This document shows positions 35,720-46,450 of a stretch of 64,000 nt of DNA, piece by piece; the first letter of the stretch is position 1; every line of letters begins with the position of its first letter. Where the stretch lies: the NCBI GenBank assembly GCA_016858145.1, contig JAEHOE010000105.1, forward strand, positions 1-64,000. The letters run 5' to 3'. The notes under the pieces were generated by a model that worked only from the letters and a program-made list of their open reading frames with translations, ran no database searches and was not told where the DNA came from. The stretch comes from Edaphochlamys debaryana (Eukaryota > Chlorophyta > Chlorophyceae > Chlamydomonadales). Position numbers and translations under genes: made by a program.

Positions 35720-36180
35720 CCACGGGACCGAACCTGGGGGTAAGGAAGGCGTTGTCCGAGAAGAGGAGGAGACGAGCGTCAGTACGCGACCATGCGGGCG
35801 AGCGGCGAGCGAGCAGAGCAGGTCTCGACTTCAGGAGAGCCTAGGAACTCGGGCGATGGCGGAAGAGGGAGGCAAGCAACCTGCAGGGCTCAAGGGCACC
35901 CGGGCGGGCAGGCAGTACGGGAGTGACATGCCCCCGACGGCGGGGTCCCGCAAGCAACACAGCCGGCACCGGCAACCCCGAGCCCGGCGTGGCCGAGTGG
36001 CGTGCGATGCAGCGTACGAGGGAGAAGGGGGGCTGGGGTGCGGGCGTGCGTGTGCGCGGCGCAGGCGCGGAGGTGGGCCATGCGTGGCTCCCCACCGTCC
36101 GCAGTGGGCACTCGGCTCCACGGGATCGCACCGGGGACAAGATCAGGCGTCCATGGGCCTTACATCTCCGGTGGTCACGC
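35720..36180 (+). repeat. Dispersed repeat copy 2
   Basis: Diverged partner of 24287-24690: GGTAAGGAAGGCGTTGTCC, CTCGGGCGATGGCGG, GGCTCCCCACCGTCCGCAG and GGGATCGCACCGGGGACAAG occur in the same order. It begins about 70 bp beyond the start of the LINE frame, in the opposite orientation to it. Confidence 0.55.
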
Positions 36181-36199
36181 CCCACAGCCGGAGGGGGAC

Positions 36200-36690
36200 C
36201 GCTGGACCGCAAAGCACCCAAACAGCACCAACACCCGACCCGAAACCTCAACACCGCTCACGAGCACCAACGACGCAACGCACGACACCGGAACAGCGCA
36301 CAACACCGAAACAGGAGCAGACCCAGACCCAAGACCCAACCGCGGACAAGACGCAAACCCGCCGAACCCGGACACAACCCGGACAGCCCCGGACCCAGAC
36401 CCAAGACAACACCGCGGGCGGACACAACCCCGGACACCCCAAGACACAGACCCAAGACCAGACTGCGGACGGACGAGACCCAGACCCGGACACCACCTAG
36501 AGACACCCCCGGACACCACCCCGACCCTGACCCGGACCCAGACCCGAAACGACCGCAGACCCGAGGGACAGCCCAAACCAGACCCAAACCCAGCCCGAGA
36601 CCCAGACCCAAAACACGGACGCGGAGAGGCAAGCGCAAGCGGCACCCCACCCAGACCCGAACCCAGACCCGAGCCCGGACGCGCTCAGAG
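36200..36690. repeat. CCCAGA-type low-complexity tract
   Basis: Irregular repeats of ACCCAGACCC, ACCCGGAC and CAAGAC fill about 490 bp. Open frames here give Thr/Gln/Pro/Asp- or Val/Trp-rich strings that simply mirror the repeat. Confidence 0.75.
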
Positions 36691-36759
36691 GCAAAACACG
36701 ACATGCCTGACCAAGGCCAAGGCCCAGCGGGGCAGTCCACGGAGAACGAGCGTAGAAGA

Positions 36760-37210
36760 GTGGCGGCTGTGGCGGCGGCGGAGGCGGGGGCGAGGAAGGC
36801 GGCGGAGGGGGAGGAGGACGCGGGGGCGGCGGCGTGGGAGGTGGCGGCTGGGGAGGAAGAGGAGGAGGAGGCGTCGGCGGAGGCTGCGGCTGGGGAGGAG
36901 GAGCGGGCGGAGGCTGCGGTGTGGGAGGCTGCGGCGTCGGCGGAGGAGGCGGGGGCGGCGGCGGGGGCGGCGGCCGGGGAGGAGGGGGAGGCGGGGGCGG
37001 CGGCGGGGGAGGCGACGGCTGGGGAGGAGGAGGTGGAGGGGGCGGCGGAGGCGGCGGCTGGAGAGGAGGAGGAGGTGGGGGCGGCGGAGGCGGGGGCGGC
37101 GGCGGGGGCGGAGGAAGGGGTAGGGGCGGGGGATGCGGAGGTGGGGGCGGGGGAGGGGGAGGGGGCGGAGGAGGCGGGGGTGGAGGGGGCACGGGACGAG
37201 GACGGAAGGG
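36760..37210. repeat. GGAGGCGG minisatellite, G-quadruplex-prone
   Basis: Near-continuous GGAGGCGGGGGCGG repeats on the plus strand. All frames stay open and encode poly-Gly or Glu/Ala on the plus strand and poly-Pro on the minus strand, which argues for composition and not coding. Many runs of three or more G make intramolecular quadruplexes likely. Confidence 0.8.
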
Positions 37211-38162
37211 GAGCGGTGACAGGGGCAGAGGAGCGGCTGGGGAGGAGGAGGCAGGGTCACCGGGTTGCCTCGCCCCGCTCCCTTTGCCCTCTTTCAGGCT
37301 GTCTACACCTCTCCGGCGGCTCTTAGATGTGCTCGTGGTTTGCTGCCTGCCCCGTCCTGCTCTGTCTGTATGGTGTGGTTCGGAGGGGCGTGAACGTCCC
37401 GCCCAAGACCATCCGGTAATACGCGAGCGCGCTCTGCTACCTGCCCACCTCAACCTTCTTTCCTGCTTTGCCACGGCCGTGAGGTGCCTGGCGGTCCGGA
37501 GCCAAGCGTGCCATCCTGCACTGCGCTGCATTGCGCTTTGCATTAACCAAGGGTCACCCCCAGGCCCCAGCTTGACTTCGTGATTCGACGAGCGGTATAA
37601 GCATACCGTAACTGTGGCGTTGCGGGCTGGGCTGCGTGTGAGAGGCGGCGTCATGCGTAGCTCCATGACAGTGCAACACGGAGCCGAAACCCCGTGCCTT
37701 TTGATACTTTCACTTCATGGTCTGTAACGCAATCCTTCCATCGCAGTCCGTCCATCCTCGGTGGAATGATGTAAAAGTGTTCCATGCCTCCATGCCGGAA
37801 AGAGCTGGGGCCAAAGGACCCCGAATCCCTACCTGGTTGCGGAACACTCCCACTGCCCCCACACGCAGCCGCTTTGGCACACAAGGCGCCAGAAGCACTA
37901 AGAGCTACGGTGGTAGGTGCGGCAGGACCCTCGACAGACCCCGACGAAACTTAGGTAGGTTGCTTATAGGTCAACACCCGCCCTACGCTCACAACAAGAC
38001 GCTTCGCGCGACGTTGATGTCTATGGTGTTGCCGCACGTTTCGTGCATGTGCAGTGCTGCCGTACATCGTATTGCATGGGTGGTTAGGTCGGGCTGTGCA
38101 AGACTTTTGTCCCTACCTCTCCCTGACTTTTCCCCCAATACCCTGACCGCTCGTATTGGTTA
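37211..38162. other. No gene recognised; block D of dispersed repeat at about 37280-37400
   Basis: The segment with CTCTCCGGCGGCTCT and TGTGCTCGTGG matches about 23920-23970. The rest shows no supported feature. Confidence 0.4.
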
Positions 38163-38790
38163 CTAGACCGAACGGATCTTGTGGCCTTCCATTTGGCTTC
38201 GATTCTTGGGGGGCACATGGCCACCGCGGGCAGGCAGCTAGGCGCGCGTGGGGGGTCGGAGAGGTCGGCGATCCGGGTTAGTGCGTCGATGCAGCGTTGT
38301 AGCGCCAAATTGCTTGGAGTAGACATAGAGCGAGCTACACGAGTCTTCTGGCCTAGCAGTCGCGATATGGAAGCCTTTGAGCGCTAACTGGCTTGCGATT
38401 ACCGCCAACATCGCCGCGCTGAGCCCTGGACGGCCTGGAAGCCCCAAGGTGTTATTCTTACTTATGCATATCATTATCAAAAGCCCCCGCAGTGTGCGTG
38501 ACCCTCACCGACCGCTGTGCCCTCGCGATGGGTTTGGCACGAAGCCCAGCACCGACTTCGGACCTTCCGCCAACCCTCTTCGATTCAGGCTTCCTTGCAA
38601 GAGCCATGAGTACTCAAAGAGGTGTGCAGTAGCCTGGACGGCAAGCCAAGGGCTCGTTCTGGCACTTCGATGGTTATTTTATCGTCGCTCTCTCACAATG
38701 GCTTTCCATCATTTCCGTCCCAACGGCCCGCGCCGCGGCCCCCCTGCGGGATGCCCCTGCGCCGCCCGTCGCTCCGCAAATGAAAGGCCA
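38163..38790 (+). mobile_element. CTAGACC element copy 1
   Basis: Starts with CTAGACCGAACGGATCTTGT and continues with GGCCTTCCATTTGGC. It ends CTCCGCAAATGAAAGGCCA, whose last part is inverted relative to the start (GGCCTTTCATTTGGC). Length 628 bp. The body is shared with copies at 42082-42766 and 52072-52710. It has no coding capacity, so a non-autonomous element (MITE- or SINE-like) fits. It ends about 410 bp before the epimerase start codon. Confidence 0.75.
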
Positions 38791-38880
38791 AAAACGAAGC
38801 CAGCATCCCCTGCATCCCCTGTCCCTCCCCTCCTTTTGCCCCGCCATCTTCCCCTCCCCCTACTCAGGTCTTGGAAGGCC

Positions 38881-38985
38881 TCGACTTGCCGCCTGGTAAG
38901 GTGACGTCGCTCTCTGCTCGCAAGAGCAGGGATGCGGGTAGTCGCCGACCAGTGCACTCGTTACATTTGCTGGCCTTGCTTTTCG
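38881..38985 (+). repeat. About 105-bp repeat, inverted partner at 42767-42875
   Basis: GCAAGAGCAGGGATGCGG, GTCGCCGACCAG and TTTGCTGGCCTTGCTTTT match the reverse complement of 42767-42875. Both copies lie just beyond the 3' end of a CTAGACC element, here separated from it by about 90 bp and there directly adjacent. The plus-strand copy lies within the upstream region of the epimerase gene. Confidence 0.7.
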
Positions 38986-39162
38986 CGTGCCTCGTCTCTC
39001 GTGTCTCCTTTCCCCCTGCTCATCCTCGCCTCCTTTACCTTCCGCAGCTTTACGCCCCTCCGGCAACTGTTACTTCAGGCGACTTCGGGCATAACATCAC
39101 TGGCAGTACGACGCGCTACAGCATGTTTTGTTTCGCTCTGAGTTCGCACAGTAGACCACTGC

Positions 39163-39168
39163 TATAAA
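39163..39168 (+). promoter_or_regulatory. Candidate TATA box of the epimerase gene
   Basis: TATAAA in a locally AT-richer stretch 35-40 bases before the start codon. If used at the usual distance the leader would be only a few bases long, so a more upstream promoter is also possible. Confidence 0.3.
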
Positions 39169-39202
39169 TCTTAAGTATACCTTATCTCGTCAGACCTGAA
39201 CG

Positions 39203-41051
39203 ATGGCTCACGGCGACGTCCACGCGGACTATGCGATGGTCAGCAGGCTGGCCAAGTATCCGTTCGAGGCCTACTGGCCCGAAGCCAAGCTGAGAATCTG
39301 TATCACTGGTGCGGGTGGCTTCATCGCCAGCCACCTCGCGAAACGGCTCAAGTCGGAGGGCCACTACATCGTTGGCGTGGACTGGAAGCGCAACGAGCAC
39401 TTCAAGGTGCGACACTCCCATGCACTGGGGCGACCTGCACTGTGCCGATGCTGCGACTCGCCCGCCGCCGACCCCTAGGAGGAGGAGTTTTGCCACGAAT
39501 TCCACCTGGTGGACCTGCGCCTGTTCGACAACTGCAAGAAGGTTGCCCAGGGGTGTGACCACATCTTTAACCTGGCGGCTGATATGGGTGGCATGGGCTT
39601 CATCCAGTCCAAGTGAGTGACACATGCCGTCCTGATCGGCATGTTTGGCACGCTGCTGAGACTTGGCAATCACGCTTGCTGCTGCTCGCTGCTTGCAGCC
39701 ACTCCGTGATCATGTACAACAACACGATGGTGTCGTTCAACATGGTGGAAGCCGCCCGTGTTTGCGGCGCCAAGCGGTGGGTGCGGCGGGTGTGAGGGCC
39801 AGCCTACATACCACGCGTGGGCCCCGAACCCTGGCTCCTAAGCTATAGAGACCCTCATGCGATTGTTGCGGCCTCTACTTGGAACAGGTTTTTCTACGCA
39901 TCTTCCGCCTGCATCTACCCCGAGTTCAAGCAGCTGGACACTGAGGTGGAGGGCGGCGGCCTCAAAGAGGCGGACGCCTGGCCAGCGCAGGTGGGTACAT
40001 ACGAAGGCAGCATGCAGGTCTTCATATCACGCATTCATCATGCGCAAGTGGTCCTTCCTGGTCGGCTGATAATGCATGCTGTCCTGCCGCTGCAGCCCCA
40101 AGATGCGTATGGCCTGGAGAAGCTCGCGTCCGAGGAGCTGTGCAAGCACTACGGGAAGGACTTCGGGATTGACGTCCGCATTGCCAGATTCCACAACATT
40201 TACGGACCTCACGGGACCTGGAAGGGCGGCCGTGAGAAGGCCCCCGCTGCGTTTTGCAGAAAGGTCCGTCCTGGTTGGGTTGTAGTGTAGCATAATGCAG
40301 GACGCAATAGAGTTCCCTAACTGAAGTTGCAAACACAGGTGATGACCTCCAAGAACGAGCTGGAGATGTGGGGCGATGGCAAGCAGACACGCTCGTTCAC
40401 CTTCATCGACGACTGCGTTGAGGGCATCCTGCGCATTACCAAGTCAGTGTCGCAGGGGGGCGGCGGGATGGCCGGGGTGTCACATTCCGCACATTCCGTC
40501 TGTGGAACCGCATCACCCATTGAGCACCCCGCCCACCCCACCTTCCGTGGTTGACTGCACAACTGAACGCTTTATTCTACTCCTCTACTCCACACAGGTC
40601 GGACTTCTGCGAGCCCCTGAACCTGGGCTCCACGGAGATGATCTCTATGAACGAGATGATGGAGACCATCATGACCTTCGACGGAAAGCGGCTGCCCATC
40701 AAGCACATCCCCGGCCCCGAGGGCGTGCGCGGCCGCAACTCCGACAACAAGCTCATTCTGGAGAAGCTGGGCTGGGAGCCCACGGTCAAGCTCCGGGACG
40801 GCCTCCAGTGAGCCACGGGCTGGTTTCGGGTTAGTTCTCGGCTGGCCCCAAAGTATGCAGTGCTTGTAACCCTCTGGGTCCCCCATCCGACCGGCCGCAG
40901 GCTCACTTACACGTGGATCAAGGAGCAAGTCGCCAAGGAGGAGTCCAAGGGTGTGGACGCCTCCGCATTCAGCCACTCGACCATCGTGCAGACCAGCGCG
41001 CCGGTGGAGCTGGGCTCACTGCGCAAGGCGGACGGCGAGGAGGGCTTCTGA
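39203..41051 (+). CDS. GME: GDP-mannose 3,5-epimerase
   Basis: Converts GDP-D-mannose to GDP-L-galactose (and GDP-L-gulose), a step toward ascorbate and galactose-containing cell-wall sugars; soluble, NAD-dependent extended SDR family. Eight exons: 39203-39406, 39479-39612, 39699-39776, 39888-39990, 40096-40263, 40339-40442, 40598-40807 and 40901-41051. All introns are GT-AG (72-155 bp) and all phases agree, giving 383 residues, close to the 377 of land-plant enzymes. Visible landmarks: NAD-binding GAGGFIASHL at 36-45 with D60, catalytic C147 in SSACIYPEF, Y178 and K182 in YGLEK, K221 in GGREKAPAAF, then RSFTFIDDCVEG and IPGPEGVRGRNSDN. The start is the first ATG in exon 1 and gives a normal N-terminus. 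No disrupting change is seen, so the gene appears functional. It is flanked by direct copies of the CTAGACC element. Confidence 0.97.
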
Positions 41052-41241
41052 ATTTGTGTGCGTACCCGCCGATCGGCTGCTGCATCCGGTGCTAGACTGG
41101 CGGCTAGCGCTGCAAGGCGTTCGCCCTTGAGCTGACAGCCGTCAAAGATGTGCGGTGCCTGGTGGATCCGGTGCTGGACTGGCTAGCGCTGCGAGGCGTC
41201 TGAGGCGAGCTTTACTTTCGGGTGAAGCAAGGCAGGCAGTG

Positions 41242-41246
41242 TGTAA
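41242..41246 (+). terminator. TGTAA poly(A) signal of the epimerase gene
   Basis: TGTAA about 190 bases after the stop codon, the usual volvocine green-alga poly(A) signal. A second TGTAA lies at about 41514-41518; which one is used cannot be told from sequence. Confidence 0.45.
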
Positions 41247-42081
41247 CATGCAGCTGAAGTTGATGCGGGGAGGGGATGGGCGGGGGATTTATGGCGGCAA
41301 TTGACAGGCGAGTTCACTCCCAGGCCCCGGGGTGCTCAGCTTACCAGCAGCAGTCCCCAGACGCTATGCAGCATGAGTGGCACCTCTCGGGCCGTGCTTC
41401 GGGGGGCGTGCCCTAGGGATTCCGCTTCCAAGAGGTTTGGTGACTGTGTCCTAGGGTTTCCCCTTCGTGCATGTGCACGAAAGTTGGCTTCCGGTTTCGG
41501 CACAAGGGACGTGTTGTAATGCCCTGCGCTAGGTCCAGGCCCGTCCCTCCGTTGTCTCCGTTGCTGTGTCCTCCGTTGCGGATTGCTATCTTCATGCCGC
41601 CTGTCGAATCACGAAGTCGAGCTGGGGAAAGGAGACACGGGAGCAGTGTTAATGCCAGAAAGTTCTGGCAGAACGTAACATTTCCGCCCCGAATGGCTCA
41701 AAACTGTCAAAAGTTCTGTCCGCAACGGAACACTTTGGCCCCGCAAGGCCCCAATGTTCTGGCACAGGGCCCCTGTCTCGGTAGTGTGGGATGCTATGCG
41801 GGGTGTAGGAGGCCAAGCCAGAGCCTGCCAGGGGTGGGCAGCTGAGGTCACGGGGCAGCCGAGGGGGGGCGGGAGGGGCAGGTGTGACCAGGGCCCCACC
41901 ACCGCCGCATCGAAACTCTCCGGGGGTCAGCCGGAAGGTGTTCTGGCCGTAACATTTTGACCCCTAGCGGCGAGAAAGTCTGTCCGCCACGTAGCATTCT
42001 TGCCCAGCCGGCCAGGAAAGTTCTGGGATTTCAGAAACCTTCGCCACGGAAGATAGCAACACTGCGGGACGAGTTACGCAA
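41247..42081. other. Epimerase 3' flank with degenerate GTTCTG repeats
   Basis: No gene seen. From about 41655 to 42020 a loose motif recurs in at least five places: AAGTTCTG or TGTTCTGGC followed by a G/A-rich piece and AACATTTTGGCCCC-like sequence (about 41655, 41711, 41754, 41939 and 41970). The last 42 bases (42040-42081) recur inverted at 52711-52753. Confidence 0.5.
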
Positions 42082-42766
42082 CTAGACCGAACGGATCTTG
42101 TGGCCTTTCATTTGGCTCCGATTCTTGGTGGACACATGGCCACCGCGCGCGGGCAGGCAGCTAGGCGCGCGCGGGGGTGCGCGGGGGTGCGTCGATGGGG
42201 CAAGGGATGCGGGTTCGTGCATCGATGGTCTTACGCCAAATTGCTTGGAGTAAACATAGAGCGAGGTACACGAGCCTTTTGGCCTAGCGGTCGCAATTTG
42301 GAAGCCTTTGAGCGCTAATCGGCTTACGATTACCGCCAAACATCGCCGCGCTGAGCCCTGGACGGCCTGGAAGCCCCAAGGTGTTATTCTTACTTATGTG
42401 TATCATTATCAAAAGCCCCCGCAGTGTGCGTGACCCTCACCGACCGCTGTGCCCTCGCGATGGGTTTGGCACGAAGCCCAGCACCGACTTCGGACCTTCC
42501 GCCAACCCTCTTCGATTCAGGCTTCCTTGCAAGAGCCATGAGTACTCAAAGAGGTGTGCAGTAGCCTGGGCGGCAAGCCAAGGGCTCGTTCTGGCACTTC
42601 GATGCTTATGACATTCTCGCTCTCTCACTAGCGGTCAATCATGGCTTTCCTCCTCTCAACTACACTTCGTTCCGTGGAGCTACGGTCATTTCCGTCCCAA
42701 CGGCCCGCGCCGCGGCTCCCCTGCGGGGTGCCCCTGCGCCGCCCGTCGCTCCGCAAATGAAAGGCC
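42082..42766 (+). mobile_element. CTAGACC element copy 2
   Basis: Same termini and body as the 38163 copy. It has a small internal expansion of GCGCGGGGGTGCGC near 42160 and an insertion near 42640 before the GTCCCAACGGCCCGCGCC block. Length 685 bp. The 42 bp before it also occur inverted beside the 52072-52710 copy, so those two copies share ancestry that includes flanking DNA. Confidence 0.75.
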
Positions 42767-43661
42767 AAAAAGCAAGGCCAGCAAATGCAACAAGTGCACT
42801 GCTGGTCGGCGACTATCCGCAACTCTGCTCTTGCGAGCCGAGAGCGGCGTCACCCTGGGGGAAGTCGAGCTGGGGGTGAGTGAGTGAGTTACACCAGTGC
42901 CCAAACCCCTCTACTTCGCAGAGATTGAGCTCGCCCATCGGGGTTGCTTCTGAATCCAGGCCTCCCGAACGGGCAGGGTGGTAGGCGCGGTGTGCGGGAC
43001 GCTGGTGAAGGAGCGGGGTGCGGGGTGAAGGGTGCAGGGCTAAGCGGGGCTTGCAGGTTGTTGCGTGTCCGCCAGCATGGGAGCTGTGAGGCGTAGAGGG
43101 GGCTGGCGGGACGGAGTCGTTGTACTCAACTGCACCTTACAGTACAGTAGGCGGGCTCGGGCGCTGCCAAGCACAGCAGCCCTCTCCAACGACAGGCCCC
43201 CGCTCTCCAAGCTACAAGCAACAGCCCCCTACAGGGCCTCCAGGGGCGACCTCAGGGCACACTTAGCCCCATCAACACTGCCAGTTCACGCCAGTTCACG
43301 ACCGATACCTGATGACAACAGCGAAGGCGAAGGGGCTCCAGGGCCAACCGACACTAACCTACACCGAACACAGCGCATCTGACGCAATCTACCCACTAAA
43401 CCAAAGCACCCGGCGAATAAGCTACCGACAAGGACGGCCAAACACGTGCCCGCGGCGTTCGCGATACGCAGCGCATGACTCGCAGGCCTAGTAGAAGCGG
43501 GCAAGGCCTTGACCTGCAGGAGGCGGGGCGGGGGGGGGCGGGGCAGGGGAGTGTGAGCGAGTGGTGTGGTACATGCGAGGCAGGGCGCAGTTGAAGTACC
43601 CCAAGCAATAGCGATCGGCAAGGATGCGGAAGCCCCGCTGAGCCTTACCGTGTGCAAGCCG
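42767..43661. other. Repeat fragments, no gene recognised
   Basis: 42767-42875 is the inverted partner of 38881-38985, and 42901-42966 the inverted partner of 23170-23235. The remaining 700 bp is the 3' flank of the minus-strand OTU-like gene and shows nothing else I can support. Confidence 0.5.
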
Positions 43662-45103
43662 TCAGTCGTCCATCGACATGTGGTCCTCCCAGTAGTTGGC
43701 GCCGTCAGGGCTGGCCGCGTCCATCTCTGGCAGGCCGTCCAGATCCATGGGCAGGGTCGCAGGCGCAGGAGGTGGGGGTGCCGGCGCCGGCGCCGGTGTG
43801 GAGGTGGGGATGGTGGGGGTGCGGGCTGCAGCGAGCTTGGCGGCTGCGGCGGCGGCAGCAGCGCGGACGGGGCGGACGGACGTCGTGATGGGGGCAGCCA
43901 GCACAGCCGGGGTGGCAGCGGGCGGGGGGTTGGGGGCGGCGGGAAGGGCGGGGGGGGCGGTCGTGACGGCGGCGACGGCCTGAGGGGCGGCGGCGGCGGC
44001 AGCGACGACGGTGCCCTTGCTCTTCCCAGCCGGGGCAGGGAGGGAGGGCACCTTGGGAGCCCTGGCGGCGGCGGAGCCTGACTTGGCGGCAGGCTTGGCG
44101 GCGGGCTTGATGGGGCCTTTTGGGGCGACGGGGCCAGTGGCATGGCCGGTGGCAGGGCTGGAGGCAGGCGCGGAGGCAGGGCTGAGCGCAGCGGGCTGGG
44201 CAGCTTGTTCTTGTAGTACTGAGATAGGAACTTTGCAACCTGTGTCGTGGACAGCTTGTTTTCCAAATGTTGCACTATCCATTCAGCGTGTTGCTTGCGC
44301 GCTCCACACATCCATACCTCGGGCGCTTGTGTGGCCATTGTGTCCAACGCTGTCATGATGGGGTCCATCAGTGTATTTGGGCGTGCCCGCCGAGTGCTTC
44401 TAGGTTGCTCTAGCGTTGGCTGGGGTGGGTTCTGTGGGTTAGGCTGCTGGGGCAACGGCATTTGAACCCCTGGCGTACTGATTGTGAGTGGAACAACAGG
44501 CTCGTAATGCTCTGTCTCTCCATTCACACGATAGCGTGCAATGTGAATGGGGGCCGACTCTGATGCAGTCTCAGGGTATCCTTGTGGTGCAGCCATGTCC
44601 TCGTTCCAAACCTGGATTGTGGTTCCTAGAGCCACTGCCATCCAGTACACACAGATAGCATCTCTCCAAAGGGTCCCAAGCATCATTCTCTGTGCATACA
44701 ACCGCACTCTGCCCTCTTCTTCATCTATTGTTCTTGCACCTGGACCCGCACTTGCAGCACATGATGCAGCCGCCAGGGCTTCATTGTCGTCCTGCAGGTC
44801 TGAGACTGCTAGCTGCCGTGCTGCATCCAATGCCATGCTTTGGTGCTGTTTCACAGCCGACACAAATCGGGCATGAGCTGTTACATATCGGCGCATAGCC
44901 AATGAGCAAAGTCCAGCAGCACTGTGCCCAGGCATGCGCTGGTTCACAAGCCATGCTACTGAATCAAACAAACAGCGCCCAGGTGTGAAAGGTATCCTCT
45001 TGCGTTGTAACTGAACTGAACGCAACCTGTCATCCAGCTGCACTAACTGACTGTTTGGTGCGGGCTGCTGTGCCATGGGGGGCAAGATTTGTGGAGCCCA
45101 CAC
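43662..45103 (-). CDS. OTU-like cysteine protease with Ala/Pro-rich tail, frame break
   Basis: The minus-strand frame from 45103 shows an OTU-type layout: catalytic-type Cys at C44 in PGRCLFDSVA, WRDAICVYWMAVALGTTIQVW at 146-166, and a His at H199 in EHYEPVV. OTU proteases remove ubiquitin or process polyproteins. The Asp normally three residues before the Cys is not present (PGRC instead of DGNC), so activity is uncertain. After QYYKNK (about 44215) the sensible frame switches: the alternative frame gives an Ala/Pro/Lys-rich tail ending in an acidic segment (DLDGLPEMDAASPDGANYWE) with stop at 43662. A one-base indel, or less likely a programmed frameshift, is needed. The first half is visibly less GC-rich than the neighbours. 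OTU domains occur in some retroelements, so a mobile-element origin is possible. Confidence 0.5.
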
Positions 45104-45177
45104 GGAGAGATGCAGGTGCCGGAGGGGGGTGCAGGAAGGGGGAACGGTCTTGTGCAGGAGACGTCGCGAGGGATTCG

Positions 45178-45350
45178 GGTCTCATCTGGCTGAGACCCCG
45201 GCCCCCGGAGTCTCATCTTGCCCCCCGCAAAGTCTCATCTTGGCTTAGACCCCCGACCCCAAAGTCTCATCTGGCTGAGACCTCGGCCCCCGGAGTCTCA
45301 TCTTCGCCCCCGCAAAGTCTCAACTTGGCTTAGACCCCCCACCCCGAAGT
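45178..45350. repeat. Two copies of an about 86-bp repeat, GTCTCATCTGGCTGAGACC
   Basis: Two consecutive units each contain three GTCTCATCT/GTCTCAACTTGG-type subunits separated by C-rich pieces. The subunit resembles the TCATCTTAGCTGAGAAGTCGG core of the array at 46.1 kb, so both arrays probably share an origin. Confidence 0.75.
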
Positions 45351-46101
45351 GTCACCCCAGCCACGCCCAAGGCCCACAGAGCTGAGAGCCCTGACCCGTC
45401 CCCCTGTCCCCTGCGCCCCCGCCCCGACCCCTGCTTCCACGGCAGAGCACGGTCGCGAAACACCGTGCCAACGTGCCGACGTAGCGGCGCCTACGTGCCG
45501 TGTTGACTGATACACAGCGCCGCGAGCCTTGAAACTTGAAGCCCCAGGCTTGTTTAAATACGCTGGGGAACATCAGCGCCAGGGGAAAATGCGATCTCGC
45601 TCTTTCTGCCACGAAGGCCAGCGTACCCCGACATTCCTCCCAGAACGATGGCCAGGTCTCAGAGCCAATACAGGGGAAGTTATCAGCCGCGAAGAGGCTG
45701 CGGGACGGTATTTTAAACTGACCGCGAACCACTGGTTCGCCAGCGCCAGCATCGCAAGGAGTCACCAAAGCCGGTTAAGCGCGAAGAGGTCCTATTGCTT
45801 TTAGCCTAGGCAACGGAATGGAGCTAAAGCAGCACGGCAGCAGCCAAATGCTTACTGCATTCCCTGGCGCTAGCTGCGCGGCTGCAGGATGAGACTGTCT
45901 GTCACACCTGTTTTCAGTAAAGCGGACTGTCAGGAAGTCCCGTCGCGCCGGGGACGTCGGGAACTCCCGCCGCGTCGCCGCGCGTGTCTCGCCGCGTGCT
46001 TGCCGTCCCCCCTCCTCCCCTGCCCCTGTGTCTTTGACAGTACCCCCGGGAACGTGTGGTAACTCCCGGGCCCCAAGTCCTAACCCCACGGAAAAGCAAT
46101 C
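45351..46101. other. No gene recognised
   Basis: No domain or splice pattern supported; short open frames only. Confidence 0.35.
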
Positions 46102-46450
46102 TAGCTGAGAAGTCGGCCCCGCAAACGTCATCTTGCCCGTCCCCAACCTTCATCTTAGCTGAGAAGTCGGCCCCCCAAACGTCATCTTGCCCGTCCCCAA
46201 CCTTCATCTTAGCTGAGAAGTCGGCCCCCCAAACGTCATCTTGCCCGTCCCCAACCTTCATCTTAGCTGAGAAGTCGGCCCCCCAAACGTCATCTTGCCC
46301 GTCCCCAACCTTCATCTTACCTGAGAAGTCGGCCCCCCAAACGTCATCTTGCCCGTCCCCAACCTTCATCTTAGCTGAGGAGTCCGCCCCCCAAGTGTCA
46401 TCTTGCCCGTCCCCAACCCTCATCTTAGCTGGGGACCGAGGCCCCAAACT
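46102..46450. repeat. 54-bp tandem repeat, about 6.4 copies
   Basis: The unit begins TAGCTGAGAAGTCGGCCCC and contains AACGTCATCTTGCCCGTCC. Copies are nearly identical except the first and the last two. 54 is a multiple of 3: the minus strand (frame 46447-45914) stays open through the array with an 18-residue repeat containing GDGQDDVWGADFSAKMKV, and one plus frame is also open with SAPQTSSCPSPTFILAEK. Nothing else shows which, if either, is translated. Confidence 0.9.

Noticed and set aside
36500..37666. 389-residue Pro-rich protein (minus) and Gly- or Glu/Ala-rich proteins (plus)
   Set aside because: All frames of the GGAGGCGG and CCCAGA tracts stay open because of composition; no splice signals or ordered domains flank them.
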